This document shows, in pieces, positions 1-6,706 of a DNA stretch of 9,315 nt. The translations under genes were made by a program, and so were the position numbers. This stretch comes from Bacteroidota bacterium (GTDB lineage: Bacteria > Bacteroidota > Bacteroidia > Bacteroidales > Prolixibacteraceae), in contig JAUYEQ010000229.1 in NCBI GenBank assembly GCA_030691295.1, forward strand, positions 1 through 9,315, in the 5' to 3' direction. The notes under the pieces were generated by a model. It was not told the DNA's origin, did not search any database, and saw only the letters and a program-made list of their open reading frames with translations. Each line of letters begins with the position of its first letter. Within the stretch, counting starts at the first letter, position 1.

Positions 1-2
1 TA

Positions 3-31
3 ACTGCGACTGATTACTGACCACTGCGACT
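3..31. repeat. Short direct repeat at window edge
   Basis: The 9-mer ACTGCGACT occurs at 3-11 and again at 23-31, 20 nt apart, in the short stretch downstream of the lipA stop codon. The sequence between also contains two ACTGA/ACTGC-like words. It may be the edge of a longer low-complexity intergenic repeat that continues outside the window. Its function is unknown, and with only two short copies it could be chance. Confidence 0.3.
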
Positions 32-34
32 TCT

Positions 35-898
35 TCACCCGTTCACATGCCTTTCCGCATGATACGACGAGCGCACCAACGGGCTGCTTTCGACATACGA
101 AAATCCCCTTTTCAGGCCTTCGGTTCTGTATTTTTCAAAGAGCTCAGGAGTAATGTATTCCAGAACGGGTAACAAATTAGTGTCTGGCTGAAGATACTGG
201 CCGATGGTCAAAACCTTGCAGCCTGCTGCACGAAGATCGTCCATCGCCTGCAACATTTCTTCTTCAGTTTCGCCAAGACCGACCATGATTCCTGATTTTG
301 ATACGATTCCAGCTTCGGAAATAATTGAAATGGTTTTCAGACTGCGGTCGTAACGCGCCGTGCTGCGAACTTTTGGTGTCAGTCTCCGGACGGTTTCCAT
401 GTTGTGCGAAATTACATCGGGAGCGGCGTCAATCACTTTCTGTATGAGTTCCGGGTTGGCGTTAAAATCCGGGATCAGCGTTTCGATGGTCGTTTCAGGG
501 TTCAGTTCCTTTATTTTCCGGATGGTTGCAGCCCAGAATTCGGCGCCGCCATCGGCCAGATCGTCGCGGGTTACCGAGGTAATTACACAGTGTTTCAATG
601 CAAGCGTTTGTATTGTTTTGGCCAGTCGCAGCGGTTCAAACCAATCAACCGGATCGGGAACATCGTTTTGCACGTAGCAAAAACGGCAGTTGCGGGTACA
701 TTTATCGCCCAGAATCATAAAACTGGCAGTTCCGGCATTCCAGCATTCCCCTTTGTTGGGACAGTTTCCGCTGGTACATATTGTATTTAAATGGTGGTCG
801 GCAATTAAACGCTTAACTTTCATGTAATTTTCACCTTTCGGAAGAGGTGATTTCATCCAACGCGGCAATCGCTCCCGCTCTGTTTTTAATTCGGTCAT
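35..898 (-). CDS. lipA: Lipoyl synthase (radical SAM, LipA)
   Basis: This 287-residue protein is LipA, which inserts two sulfur atoms into protein-bound octanoyl groups to make the lipoyl cofactor of pyruvate and 2-oxoglutarate dehydrogenases and of the glycine cleavage system; it is cytoplasmic. Both iron-sulfur sites are visible. The auxiliary cluster motif CX4CX5C is at Cys41, Cys46 and Cys52, and the radical-SAM motif CX3CX2C is at Cys67, Cys71 and Cys74 (CTRNCRFC). The C-terminal RSSY motif, whose serine ligates the auxiliary cluster, is at 276-279. Length is normal for the family and the ATG start gives a typical N-terminus (LPRWMKSPLP at 11-20). It reads in the same direction as the defence genes but is separated from them by a 109-nt hairpin-rich spacer, and it is less AT-rich than they are. 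I read it as the chromosomal neighbour, not part of the defence system. I found no clear promoter of its own. Confidence 0.97.
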   Translation of the reverse strand: MTELKTERERLPRWMKSPLPKGENYMKVKRLIADHHLNTICTSGNCPNKGECWNAGTASFMILGDKCTRNCRFCYVQNDVPDPVDWFEPLRLAKTIQTLALKHCVITSVTRDDLADGGAEFWAATIRKIKELNPETTIETLIPDFNANPELIQKVIDAAPDVISHNMETVRRLTPKVRSTARYDRSLKTISIISEAGIVSKSGIMVGLGETEEEMLQAMDDLRAAGCKVLTIGQYLQPDTNLLPVLEYITPELFEKYRTEGLKRGFSYVESSPLVRSSYHAERHVNG

Positions 899-952
899 CT
901 TACAAAATTGAGTACAGCCGTATTAACAGAAATAGGGAAATGAAGTTCATAT

Positions 953-1000
953 GAGCCTTCCCAAAGTTTATTTAATCTGAAAAAAACTTTGGGAAAGCTC
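953..1000 (-). repeat. Long inverted repeat between DUF4276 gene and lipA
   Basis: A 12-bp perfect inverted repeat (TTCCCAAAGTTT at 958-969 against AAACTTTGGGAA at 984-995) is extended, after one mismatch, by GAGC 953-956 with GCTC 997-1000. That gives 16 paired positions around a 14-nt loop. No T-tract follows it on the minus strand, so it is not itself a standard terminator. It shares its right arm with the shorter terminator hairpin at 980-1009, so the two structures exclude each other. Confidence 0.75.
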
Positions 1001-1015
1001 ACAAAGTTTATTTAA
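962..1015. repeat. 14-nt direct repeat flanking an inverted copy
   Basis: CAAAGTTTATTTAA occurs at 962-975 and 1002-1015. The second copy overlaps the stop codon of the DUF4276 gene at 1008-1010. The 8-nt core CAAAGTTT also occurs inverted at 984-991, between the two copies. This could be a small duplication of the gene's 3' end or a regulatory structure; no transposase or integrase gene is visible to support an insertion-derived repeat. Confidence 0.6.
980..1009 (-). terminator. Intrinsic terminator after DUF4276 gene
   Basis: In the minus-strand transcript an 8-bp stem (AAACTTTG from 1009-1002, CAAAGTTT from 991-984) encloses a 10-nt loop. It is followed by a run of U, seven in all at 986-980, three of them inside the stem. 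The stem starts within the stop codon of the DUF4276 gene. It would end the ATPase/DUF4276 transcript before lipA. The stem is AT-rich, so termination may be partial, and a competing hairpin uses the same arm. Confidence 0.6.
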
Positions 1016-1679
1016 ACGGTTGCTGTATTGACTGAAGTTTTTCTATCCAACGATTAAAGCGGGTGCATTTTTCTCTAATTCTTGTCAAACCAATTTCATT
1101 GGCCAGCAAGGAGCCATGAATGGGTTTCTGGTAACCGGTAATAATTCGGTCAAGGCGTTTTGATGGGGCTGTTTTATTGCCATCATTGACCATTTCAGGA
1201 TTATCAAATTGGGCAAACGTTTCTTCCAGGTATTTATAATCAGAAAACTCATGTTCTTCAAAATTATCATCAAATACACGGCGATCGCTGAAAAGTAAAC
1301 CTTCAAATTCATGCAATTGAATGTAAGGGATGAACCGGTTTCCGAATCTTTCATCAATTTCGTTGTGCATGGCTTGTTCCAGGAAATCCATCCGGTCATT
1401 TTTGTTCCCGATTCTTAACGATTCATCCCAACCGGGGAAACCGTGTTTTTGATGAATGCCGTAATAATCTATTAACAAGGTGACACAGGCAGAAGTGTCA
1501 CTCTGCAAATAAATACTGATTTCCTTTTTTAGATCTTTCCAATCAATGATGCCTCCTTTGGATTTTTTGATGGTCGGATTTTGAATAAAGATGTCTTTCG
1601 TACTAAAAAAAGGTTTCAGAACATCATGACAAAAAGCTTGCTCTGTTTGGCCTTCTCCAATAATAATCAGTCGTTTCAT
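1008..1679 (-). CDS. DUF4276 family protein, partner of AAA ATPase
   Basis: The 223-residue product matches the DUF4276 pattern. It has an N-terminal GEGQTEQAF (8-16, Glu9), a central acidic motif LIDYYG (69-74, Asp71) followed by FPG at 81-83, and HEFEGLLF (123-130, Glu124 and Glu126), then KTAPSKRL (169-176) and a basic C-terminal helix. A conserved Glu after the first strand followed by an Asp motif resembles a TOPRIM-like metal-binding fold, which would suggest a nuclease effector; that is inference, since I cannot model the fold. Its ATG overlaps the ATPase stop codon as ATGA (1676-1679), so the two are translationally coupled and probably form one complex. There is no signal peptide or membrane segment. 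Similar ATPase plus TOPRIM-type pairs (PARIS AriA/AriB, OLD and Gabija types) are anti-phage systems. The family call is fairly secure; the activity is not established here. Confidence 0.85.
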   Translation of the reverse strand: MKRLIIIGEGQTEQAFCHDVLKPFFSTKDIFIQNPTIKKSKGGIIDWKDLKKEISIYLQSDTSACVTLLIDYYGIHQKHGFPGWDESLRIGNKNDRMDFLEQAMHNEIDERFGNRFIPYIQLHEFEGLLFSDRRVFDDNFEEHEFSDYKYLEETFAQFDNPEMVNDGNKTAPSKRLDRIITGYQKPIHGSLLANEIGLTRIREKCTRFNRWIEKLQSIQQPFK

Positions 1680-2806
1680 TTTGAAAAAGGTTGTGCCGAG
1701 TTAATAATGTTTCGTTGCCACAAGTCACCTAAGGAGTAATCTTCGAGCCAGGTTTTTAGAGATTCCGGGTCCAGCCGTTTGAAAATTGATTGTTTCTCGT
1801 CCTCGCTGCGGTCAACAGCAACAATATTTTCAGGATCAAAACAATCGACAAGGTTCACCGATTGGGTTGAGATAATGATCTGGGTTTTTGCCGATGCGGA
1901 TTTGATCAATGCTGCCAGCTTGGAAATTGACTGAGGATGCATGCCCAGTTCAGGCTCATCAATAATGATGACAGCAGGAGGTTCCGGTTGCATTAAAACA
2001 GTGGAAAGGGCAATAAACCGAAGTGTTCCGTCGGAAAATTGATAGGCAGAAAAACTGGATTGCAAGTCGCTCTTTTCAACCCAACGCAACTCTATTTCTT
2101 TTTTATTTAGACGGCTTGGCTCCAATAATAAATGATCGATGTAAGGAGCAACCTGTTGTATCGTCTTCTCCAGCCGCCTGAATGTCTTGGGATATTCAAC
2201 CTTCAGATAATATAGAAATGCAGGCAGGTTACGGCCATCCGGTTTCAAATACAGGTTGTCTGCCAGATCACATTCCTTTCTAAGCATCGAAGTCGCTGAA
2301 GTATCATTGAAATGGTAGATTTGAATATTAGCAAGATATTTTCGCAAATATTGATCACGGAAACTTGTTGATTCTGGGATATAGCTTTCTTCTATGTTTA
2401 GTTTTCCGTAATAGTTTTTAAAATCATCATCTTTTAAAACATTGAATCCCGACGCTTCACGTTGTATAAGAAGCCCCGAAACTTCATTCTGTATAAAAAG
2501 TCCTCCTTCTTTTGTTTGGTTTAATTTGAATAAATAGGCATTATTATTCTCCTTACCCTCCGTAAAAATCATCTTGCCATAAAGACTTTCCGTTGTTTTT
2601 CGGCCAAAATAAAGTAAGTTGTCTGATTTTTCTTCAATAACAAAACGTTGTAACTGACGGTTAAAAATTGCATGAACCAACCGGAAAAATGCAATAAAAT
2701 TGCTCTTGCCCGAACCGTTGCTCCCAATAAGAACATTGATCGGCTTGAGTTCAAGCTCCATGGTCTTTATTGATTTAAAACCTTCTATTTTGATGTATTC
2801 CAGCAT
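1676..2806 (-). CDS. AAA_21/OLD-like ATPase (ABC-type, SMC-like)
   Basis: This 376-residue cytoplasmic ATPase starts with the typical LEYIKIEGFKSIK and carries Walker A GSNGSGKS at 28-35 (Lys34). It has a signature-like FSDGTLRFIAL at 257-267, Walker B AVIIIDEPELGMHP at 278-291 (Asp283, Glu284), and a late STQS motif at 313-316. This is the layout of AAA_21/AAA_15 ATPases found in RloA, AriA and OLD-type systems. The insertion between Walker A and the signature (about 50-250) lacks a long coiled coil. Residues 102-119 hold a 9-residue tandem duplication. It overlaps the following DUF4276 gene by 4 nt and begins 86 nt after hsdR, behind a palindrome and a promoter-like box, so it could be transcribed separately from the hsd genes. 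By analogy the ATPase would sense infection and control the DUF4276 effector; this is inferred. Start choice is supported by the motif beginning right after the ATG. Confidence 0.9.
   Translation of the reverse strand: MLEYIKIEGFKSIKTMELELKPINVLIGSNGSGKSNFIAFFRLVHAIFNRQLQRFVIEEKSDNLLYFGRKTTESLYGKMIFTEGKENNNAYLFKLNQTKEGGLFIQNEVSGLLIQREASGFNVLKDDDFKNYYGKLNIEESYIPESTSFRDQYLRKYLANIQIYHFNDTSATSMLRKECDLADNLYLKPDGRNLPAFLYYLKVEYPKTFRRLEKTIQQVAPYIDHLLLEPSRLNKKEIELRWVEKSDLQSSFSAYQFSDGTLRFIALSTVLMQPEPPAVIIIDEPELGMHPQSISKLAALIKSASAKTQIIISTQSVNLVDCFDPENIVAVDRSEDEKQSIFKRLDPESLKTWLEDYSLGDLWQRNIINSAQPFSK
2448..2501 (-). repeat. Imperfect 27-bp tandem repeat in ATPase gene
   Basis: Two adjacent 27-bp units (2475-2501 and 2448-2474, in coding order) match at 20 of 27 positions. 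They encode GLFIQNEVS and GLLIQREAS at residues 102-110 and 111-119. The repeat keeps the reading frame and probably forms or lengthens a beta hairpin in the ATPase insertion domain. Confidence 0.6.
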
Positions 2807-2825
2807 AGGTTTAAATTATTTTTTC

Positions 2826-2860
2826 TTGGAAAATATTTGCAAATCGCAAACATTTTCCAA
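2826..2860 (-). repeat. 15-bp inverted repeat upstream of ATPase gene
   Basis: TTGGAAAATATTTGC (2826-2840) and GCAAACATTTTCCAA (2846-2860) form a hairpin with a 5-nt loop. The one imperfect position becomes a G-U pair in the minus-strand RNA, so all 15 positions pair. The 8-bp palindrome TTTGCAAA (2836-2843) lies at its centre. No T-tract follows on the minus strand, which argues against a simple hsdR terminator. Placed over the start region of a possible promoter, it could instead be an operator or a 5'-UTR structure controlling the ATPase/DUF4276 pair. Confidence 0.7.
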
Positions 2861-2865
2861 ATATA
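2858..2865 (-). promoter_or_regulatory. Candidate Bacteroidota -7 box for ATPase/DUF4276 pair
   Basis: Read on the minus strand this is TATATTTG, a full match to TAnnTTTG, 51 nt upstream of the ATPase ATG. I could not find a TTG at the expected -33 distance, so the promoter is weakly supported. It overlaps the outer end of the inverted repeat at 2826-2860, and transcription would begin inside that repeat. Confidence 0.4.
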
Positions 2866-2892
2866 GTTATAAAGGTCTTATCATTTTACCCA

Positions 2893-5733
2893 TCAAACCA
2901 TGCCATTTATAAACGTATCAACAAAACCCAGTATTTTATTTAGGATACGGTCACCTACTGTTTTACGTTGCAGTACACCAGGCTTCTCACCTTCTATCAA
3001 ATCAAGTACGTCATCACGTAACGGTTCACGTTCGGCAAAAAGATAGCCGTCGATTATTTTATCTACTTTTTCGGCTGTTAGGTTTTCATCAGAACACAAC
3101 TTTTCAAACGCTGCAATCTGTTCTTCATTCCAGAATTTTTCAAATGCTTCCGGAATATCATCAGCATCTTCAACCTGTGGTAAGTTTTCGAGTATAAATT
3201 TTTCAATCAATTCCCGTTTACTTCTCAGGTGTGCTTCCCCAGCAATCAAATCAATAATTTCCTTTCGTTTCTTATCCTGATCACTACCTTTTAGGTTTGC
3301 CAGTAGTTTAAGAATGTATGTTACATTTATTTCGTCACGATGAATCAATTCCAGTTCAAAATCTACGTCTTCCAATATCGAAACCTTTTCCTTCTGGTGG
3401 TTGGTTTTAACCTTCTGCCACAAATCCAGATATTTTGATTTGTAATCTTCAAACAACTGTTCATTCATCACCAAATCATCAAAACTAAAATCGGCGAAGG
3501 TGGTTAACACATTTTTCAGCCTCATCAGTTCACGGAATGCCTTTATAAATTCCAGCTCATCTTCTTCACTTACCAGACTGTTAACGCTGTTTACTGTTGG
3601 TGCAACGTTCAGCAATCCAATAAACGCCTTTGTAAATTTCTTTATATACTCTTCGTAAGGTTCGAGCATGATAATATCTTTGGCATCCTTGTTTGAAAAC
3701 AATGCCACGGCATCATCAGTAGCTTTTTTTAGGTTGCGGAATACAACTATATTACCCTGTGATTTCTGTTCGTTTAAAATACGGTTGGTTCTGGAATAAG
3801 CCTGTATCAGTCCGTGATACTTCAGGTTCTTGTCAACATACATGGTGTTGAGGGTCGGACTATCAAACCCAGTCAAAAACATGTTTACCACAAGCAAGAT
3901 ATCAATCTTTCGTTCCTTAACTTTCTTTGAAATATCGTTGTAATAGTTGTAAAACGATTCACTGTCCCGGGTTGAAAATTTGGTTTCAAACATCTGGTTA
4001 TAATGACCAATAAATTCATCCAGTTTTTCACGGCTATGCACCTGTAACCCATATAACACCTTGGCATCCTCAACAACCGATAATTCTTCAGGGATGAACC
4101 CATTGGCTTCCTTGTCGTCTTCGTTGGTGGCATAGCTGAAAATGGTGGCGATGCGCAAGTTGTGCTGACCCGCTTCTTTTTTCGCCTGAAACAGTTCGTA
4201 ATACTTAATCAGTGTTTCAACACTATTAACGCAAAACATGCCTGTAAATTCACGGTTGTATGTTTTACGGTTGTGATTATCCAGTATGTAATTGGCTATC
4301 TTGTCCAGACGTTGAGACGATTCCATCAGTTCCTTTGTGTCGATGTCCTCAACTTCAATATCAACGTTGGTTTTACTATCCTTCTGTTTGTACCTGCCAA
4401 CGTATTCAACCGAAAATTTCAATACATTTTCATCTTTAATGGCATCGGTAATAACGTACTTGTGCAAACAGTCACCAAACAATTCGGTGGTGGTACGTTT
4501 ACCCAATTCGTTTTTAACAGCATTTTCAACAAAAATAGGTGTACCAGTAAAACCAAATAACTGTATGTTGCTGAAGAAAGATTTGATTCGGGCATGGGTT
4601 TCTCCAAATTGTGAACGGTGACATTCATCGAAGATAAACACGATCCGTTCGTCCTTCAGTTTCTCCATACGTTCCAAGTAATGTTTTTTACTGATAGCGG
4701 TGTTTAGCTTCTGGATGGTGGTAACGATTAGTTTGGTACTGTCGGTAAATTGTTTGACCAGTGCATTCGTGTTATCAGTACCGTCAATGCTGCCTTTGCT
4801 GAAGCTGTTGAATTCTTTGGTGGTTTGAAAATCCAAATCTTTACGGTCAACCACAAACACCACTTTTTTAACATGTGGTAAATTCATCAGGATTTGGCTG
4901 GCTTTAAATGATGTCAACGTTTTTCCTGAACCGGTGGTGTGCCAGATATAACCGTTTTTGGTGGTATTTTTAACCCGGTCAATCAACGCCTCAACTGCAT
5001 AGTACTGATACGGTCGTAAAACCATGAGTATTTTATATGCTTCGCTAAGTACCACGTATTTGCAAATCATTTTTGACACATGGCAGGTGTCAAGAAAGCA
5101 GAAAGCAAATTGTTCGAGTTGGGTAATGGTTTTGTTATCGGTGGCACTCCAATAAAAGGTTTGTTTAAACGATTGGTATTTGTTGTTTGCATAATATTTG
5201 GTATTTACACCATTGCTGATAACAAAAATCTGCACGTACTGGAATAATCCGATGGATGCACCAAACGAATGTCGTTGATAGCGGTTAATTTGGTTAAATG
5301 CTTCTTTTAACTCAATACCCCTACGTTTTAATTCTATTTGTACCAATGGCAACCCATTAATTAAAATGGTCACATCGTAACGATTTTTGTATGTTCCTTC
5401 TGCACTTACCTGATTGGTTACCTGAAATTGATTCTGACACCAGTTTTCCTGTTCGATGAAGTTAAAATATAAAGGTTCGCCATTATCACGGGCAATAAGG
5501 TGTTTATCTTCACGAAGTGTTTTGGATTTTTCAAATACAGAACCTTTGCTAAGGATATTCAACACCCGATCAAATTCTTTAGCAGTAAACACGATACCAT
5601 TGTGTTTTTCCAGTTGTGTTTTAAGGTTCGCTAACAAATCACGTTCATTATTGATAGCGATATATGTATAACCCAACGTTTGCAGTTGAATGACCAAATT
5701 ATCTTCGAGTACTTGTTCAGGTTGTTTAGGCAT
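2893..5733 (-). CDS. hsdR: Type I restriction enzyme R subunit (HsdR)
   Basis: The 946-residue HsdR is the ATP-driven DNA translocase and nuclease of a Type I restriction-modification complex. The N-terminal PD-(D/E)xK nuclease shows Asp120, then Glu134-x-Lys136 in QIELKRRG, and the QxxxY motif at Gln148-Tyr152, as in EcoR124I. The superfamily 2 motor follows: Walker A TTGSGKT 266-272, DECH box 369-372, FTGTP 395-399, and motif VI QAYSRTNR 644-651. The helical C-terminal part (about 730-946) resembles the EcoR124_C domain that docks on the methylase. The key residues are present and there is no frameshift, so it should be active. It is somewhat shorter than EcoR124I HsdR (1038 residues by memory). 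It starts 6 nt after the stop of the Abi gene, and its A-rich leader contains GGAAAAAA, overlapping the last Abi codons, so translation is probably coupled to that gene. It acts together with the HsdM and HsdS encoded upstream. Confidence 0.97.
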   Translation of the reverse strand: MPKQPEQVLEDNLVIQLQTLGYTYIAINNERDLLANLKTQLEKHNGIVFTAKEFDRVLNILSKGSVFEKSKTLREDKHLIARDNGEPLYFNFIEQENWCQNQFQVTNQVSAEGTYKNRYDVTILINGLPLVQIELKRRGIELKEAFNQINRYQRHSFGASIGLFQYVQIFVISNGVNTKYYANNKYQSFKQTFYWSATDNKTITQLEQFAFCFLDTCHVSKMICKYVVLSEAYKILMVLRPYQYYAVEALIDRVKNTTKNGYIWHTTGSGKTLTSFKASQILMNLPHVKKVVFVVDRKDLDFQTTKEFNSFSKGSIDGTDNTNALVKQFTDSTKLIVTTIQKLNTAISKKHYLERMEKLKDERIVFIFDECHRSQFGETHARIKSFFSNIQLFGFTGTPIFVENAVKNELGKRTTTELFGDCLHKYVITDAIKDENVLKFSVEYVGRYKQKDSKTNVDIEVEDIDTKELMESSQRLDKIANYILDNHNRKTYNREFTGMFCVNSVETLIKYYELFQAKKEAGQHNLRIATIFSYATNEDDKEANGFIPEELSVVEDAKVLYGLQVHSREKLDEFIGHYNQMFETKFSTRDSESFYNYYNDISKKVKERKIDILLVVNMFLTGFDSPTLNTMYVDKNLKYHGLIQAYSRTNRILNEQKSQGNIVVFRNLKKATDDAVALFSNKDAKDIIMLEPYEEYIKKFTKAFIGLLNVAPTVNSVNSLVSEEDELEFIKAFRELMRLKNVLTTFADFSFDDLVMNEQLFEDYKSKYLDLWQKVKTNHQKEKVSILEDVDFELELIHRDEINVTYILKLLANLKGSDQDKKRKEIIDLIAGEAHLRSKRELIEKFILENLPQVEDADDIPEAFEKFWNEEQIAAFEKLCSDENLTAEKVDKIIDGYLFAEREPLRDDVLDLIEGEKPGVLQRKTVGDRILNKILGFVDTFINGMV

Positions 5734-5739
5734 TTTTTT

Positions 5740-6645
5740 TTATTTTTTCCACAATGGTTCATTGGTCCAATTTGGCTTCATGCCAAGAGCATTTGGATCT
5801 ACATTCGGATATTTATCAAAAATAGTTTTGAGTTTTTCAGTGAATTCATTTTTTGGCATAATAATATTTAAAAGATATTTCATGATACACAGGTGAATGT
5901 ACAATTTCTGAAACTCAGCTTGACCAGGCACATCCTCAACCCATTTGCATGGAGGGTTTGACAGTAATTTTGGAGTCCCGGGTAAGTTTTTATTCCAAAG
6001 CCTTGAGTGGTGTGCACAATAGTTTCTGATTTGAGCAATGCTTTGTAACCAGCTGGGAAGATAAGTGTGATTTACAGCGCCATAATCTTCGGCAATTGTA
6101 TTTTTAGATTTTACTGTATTTTTCAAATTGCCATAAAGTTTCGACAATCCGCCAAAGCTTGTTTGTTCAAGAGATTTCCAGGCTGGTGGAAATCGCAAAT
6201 CGTCTTTATGCTTTTTGAAATGATTTTTTATTGCAACTTCTTTGGTTCTCGAAATTTCCTCTTCCAGACTGGTTAAGGTATTTACCAAAGCCCTGCTATC
6301 ACTAAAAAGATCAAAATTTTGAAACCACCAGGGGTCATATTCATGCGAGAGATGGTAAATAAGTTTAGTTCGTAAACTAATTTCAATCTTTTCAATAACA
6401 TCAAATAGCAAAATGCGCAATTCACTATCAAAGCGATACAACGCAATGACATCAGAAAAACGGCTATTGGGCTTGAAGATATGGTTAATCTTGTCGGATT
6501 GCATGGAATACCAATACTCCCCAAGCCTGTAATAGCTGATGTGCATTAGGTGATGTTCTGCATGGTCATCGGCCAATATCTCCAAACCTCTTTGTTTAAG
6601 ACGTTGTACCTGTTCTTCGATGGTTGTCGCTTCCTTTTTAAACAT
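5740..6645 (-). CDS. Abi_2/AbiF-family abortive infection protein (HEPN-like)
   Basis: This 301-residue protein belongs to the Abi_2 (AbiD/AbiF) family. It has the N-terminal TTIEEQVQRLKQRGL (7-21), HISYYRLGEYWY (35-46), and the helix ALYRFDSELRILLFDVIEKI (68-87) continuing to RTK. A RNYCAH segment (Arg207-His212) with a second His213 follows; this Rx4H pattern is the catalytic signature of HEPN ribonucleases. The inferred role is an RNase toxin that halts growth or cleaves RNA during phage infection. The gene sits between hsdS and hsdR, a known place for accessory toxins, and its stop codon is 6 nt from hsdR. No separate promoter fits in the short space between it and the upstream small-RNA terminator, so it likely depends on read-through. 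The family N-terminal motif begins right after the chosen ATG, supporting this start. AbiF-type proteins are structurally related to the HEPN domains of Cas13, from general knowledge. Family confidence is high; RNase activity is inferred. Confidence 0.92.
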   Translation of the reverse strand: MFKKEATTIEEQVQRLKQRGLEILADDHAEHHLMHISYYRLGEYWYSMQSDKINHIFKPNSRFSDVIALYRFDSELRILLFDVIEKIEISLRTKLIYHLSHEYDPWWFQNFDLFSDSRALVNTLTSLEEEISRTKEVAIKNHFKKHKDDLRFPPAWKSLEQTSFGGLSKLYGNLKNTVKSKNTIAEDYGAVNHTYLPSWLQSIAQIRNYCAHHSRLWNKNLPGTPKLLSNPPCKWVEDVPGQAEFQKLYIHLCIMKYLLNIIMPKNEFTEKLKTIFDKYPNVDPNALGMKPNWTNEPLWKK

Positions 6646-6659
6646 AGCTTTTACTTCAT

Positions 6660-6706
6660 AAAAAAAACCTCGTTAAGATACACTGAAATTGGTATCAAAC
6701 GAGGTT
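6660..6706 (-). terminator. Strong intrinsic terminator before abi gene
   Basis: In the minus-strand RNA, AACCTCGTT (6706-6698) pairs perfectly with AACGAGGTT (6674-6666). An inner 5-bp stem (GATAC 6696-6692 with GTATC 6681-6677) caps it, with a 10-nt loop. A run of eight U (6667-6660) follows, two of them in the stem. This is a textbook Rho-independent terminator. It lies 14 nt upstream of the abi start codon, so it ends the small RNA and should limit transcription into abi and hsdR. Confidence 0.88.

Noticed and set aside
404..790. Plus-strand reading frames opposite lipA, and similar ones opposite hsdR, abi and hsdM
   Set aside because: They lie antisense to well-recognised proteins, have no recognisable motifs and no promoter signals; they are by-products of the real genes.
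962..1015. Attachment-site or insertion-sequence target duplication
   Set aside because: The 14-nt direct repeats are only 26 nt apart, contain no element, and no integrase or transposase is in the window; a terminator structure explains them.
2826..2860. Plain Rho-independent terminator of hsdR
   Set aside because: The hairpin is strong but is followed on the minus strand by an A-rich, not T-rich, stretch. Factor-dependent or leaky termination cannot be excluded.
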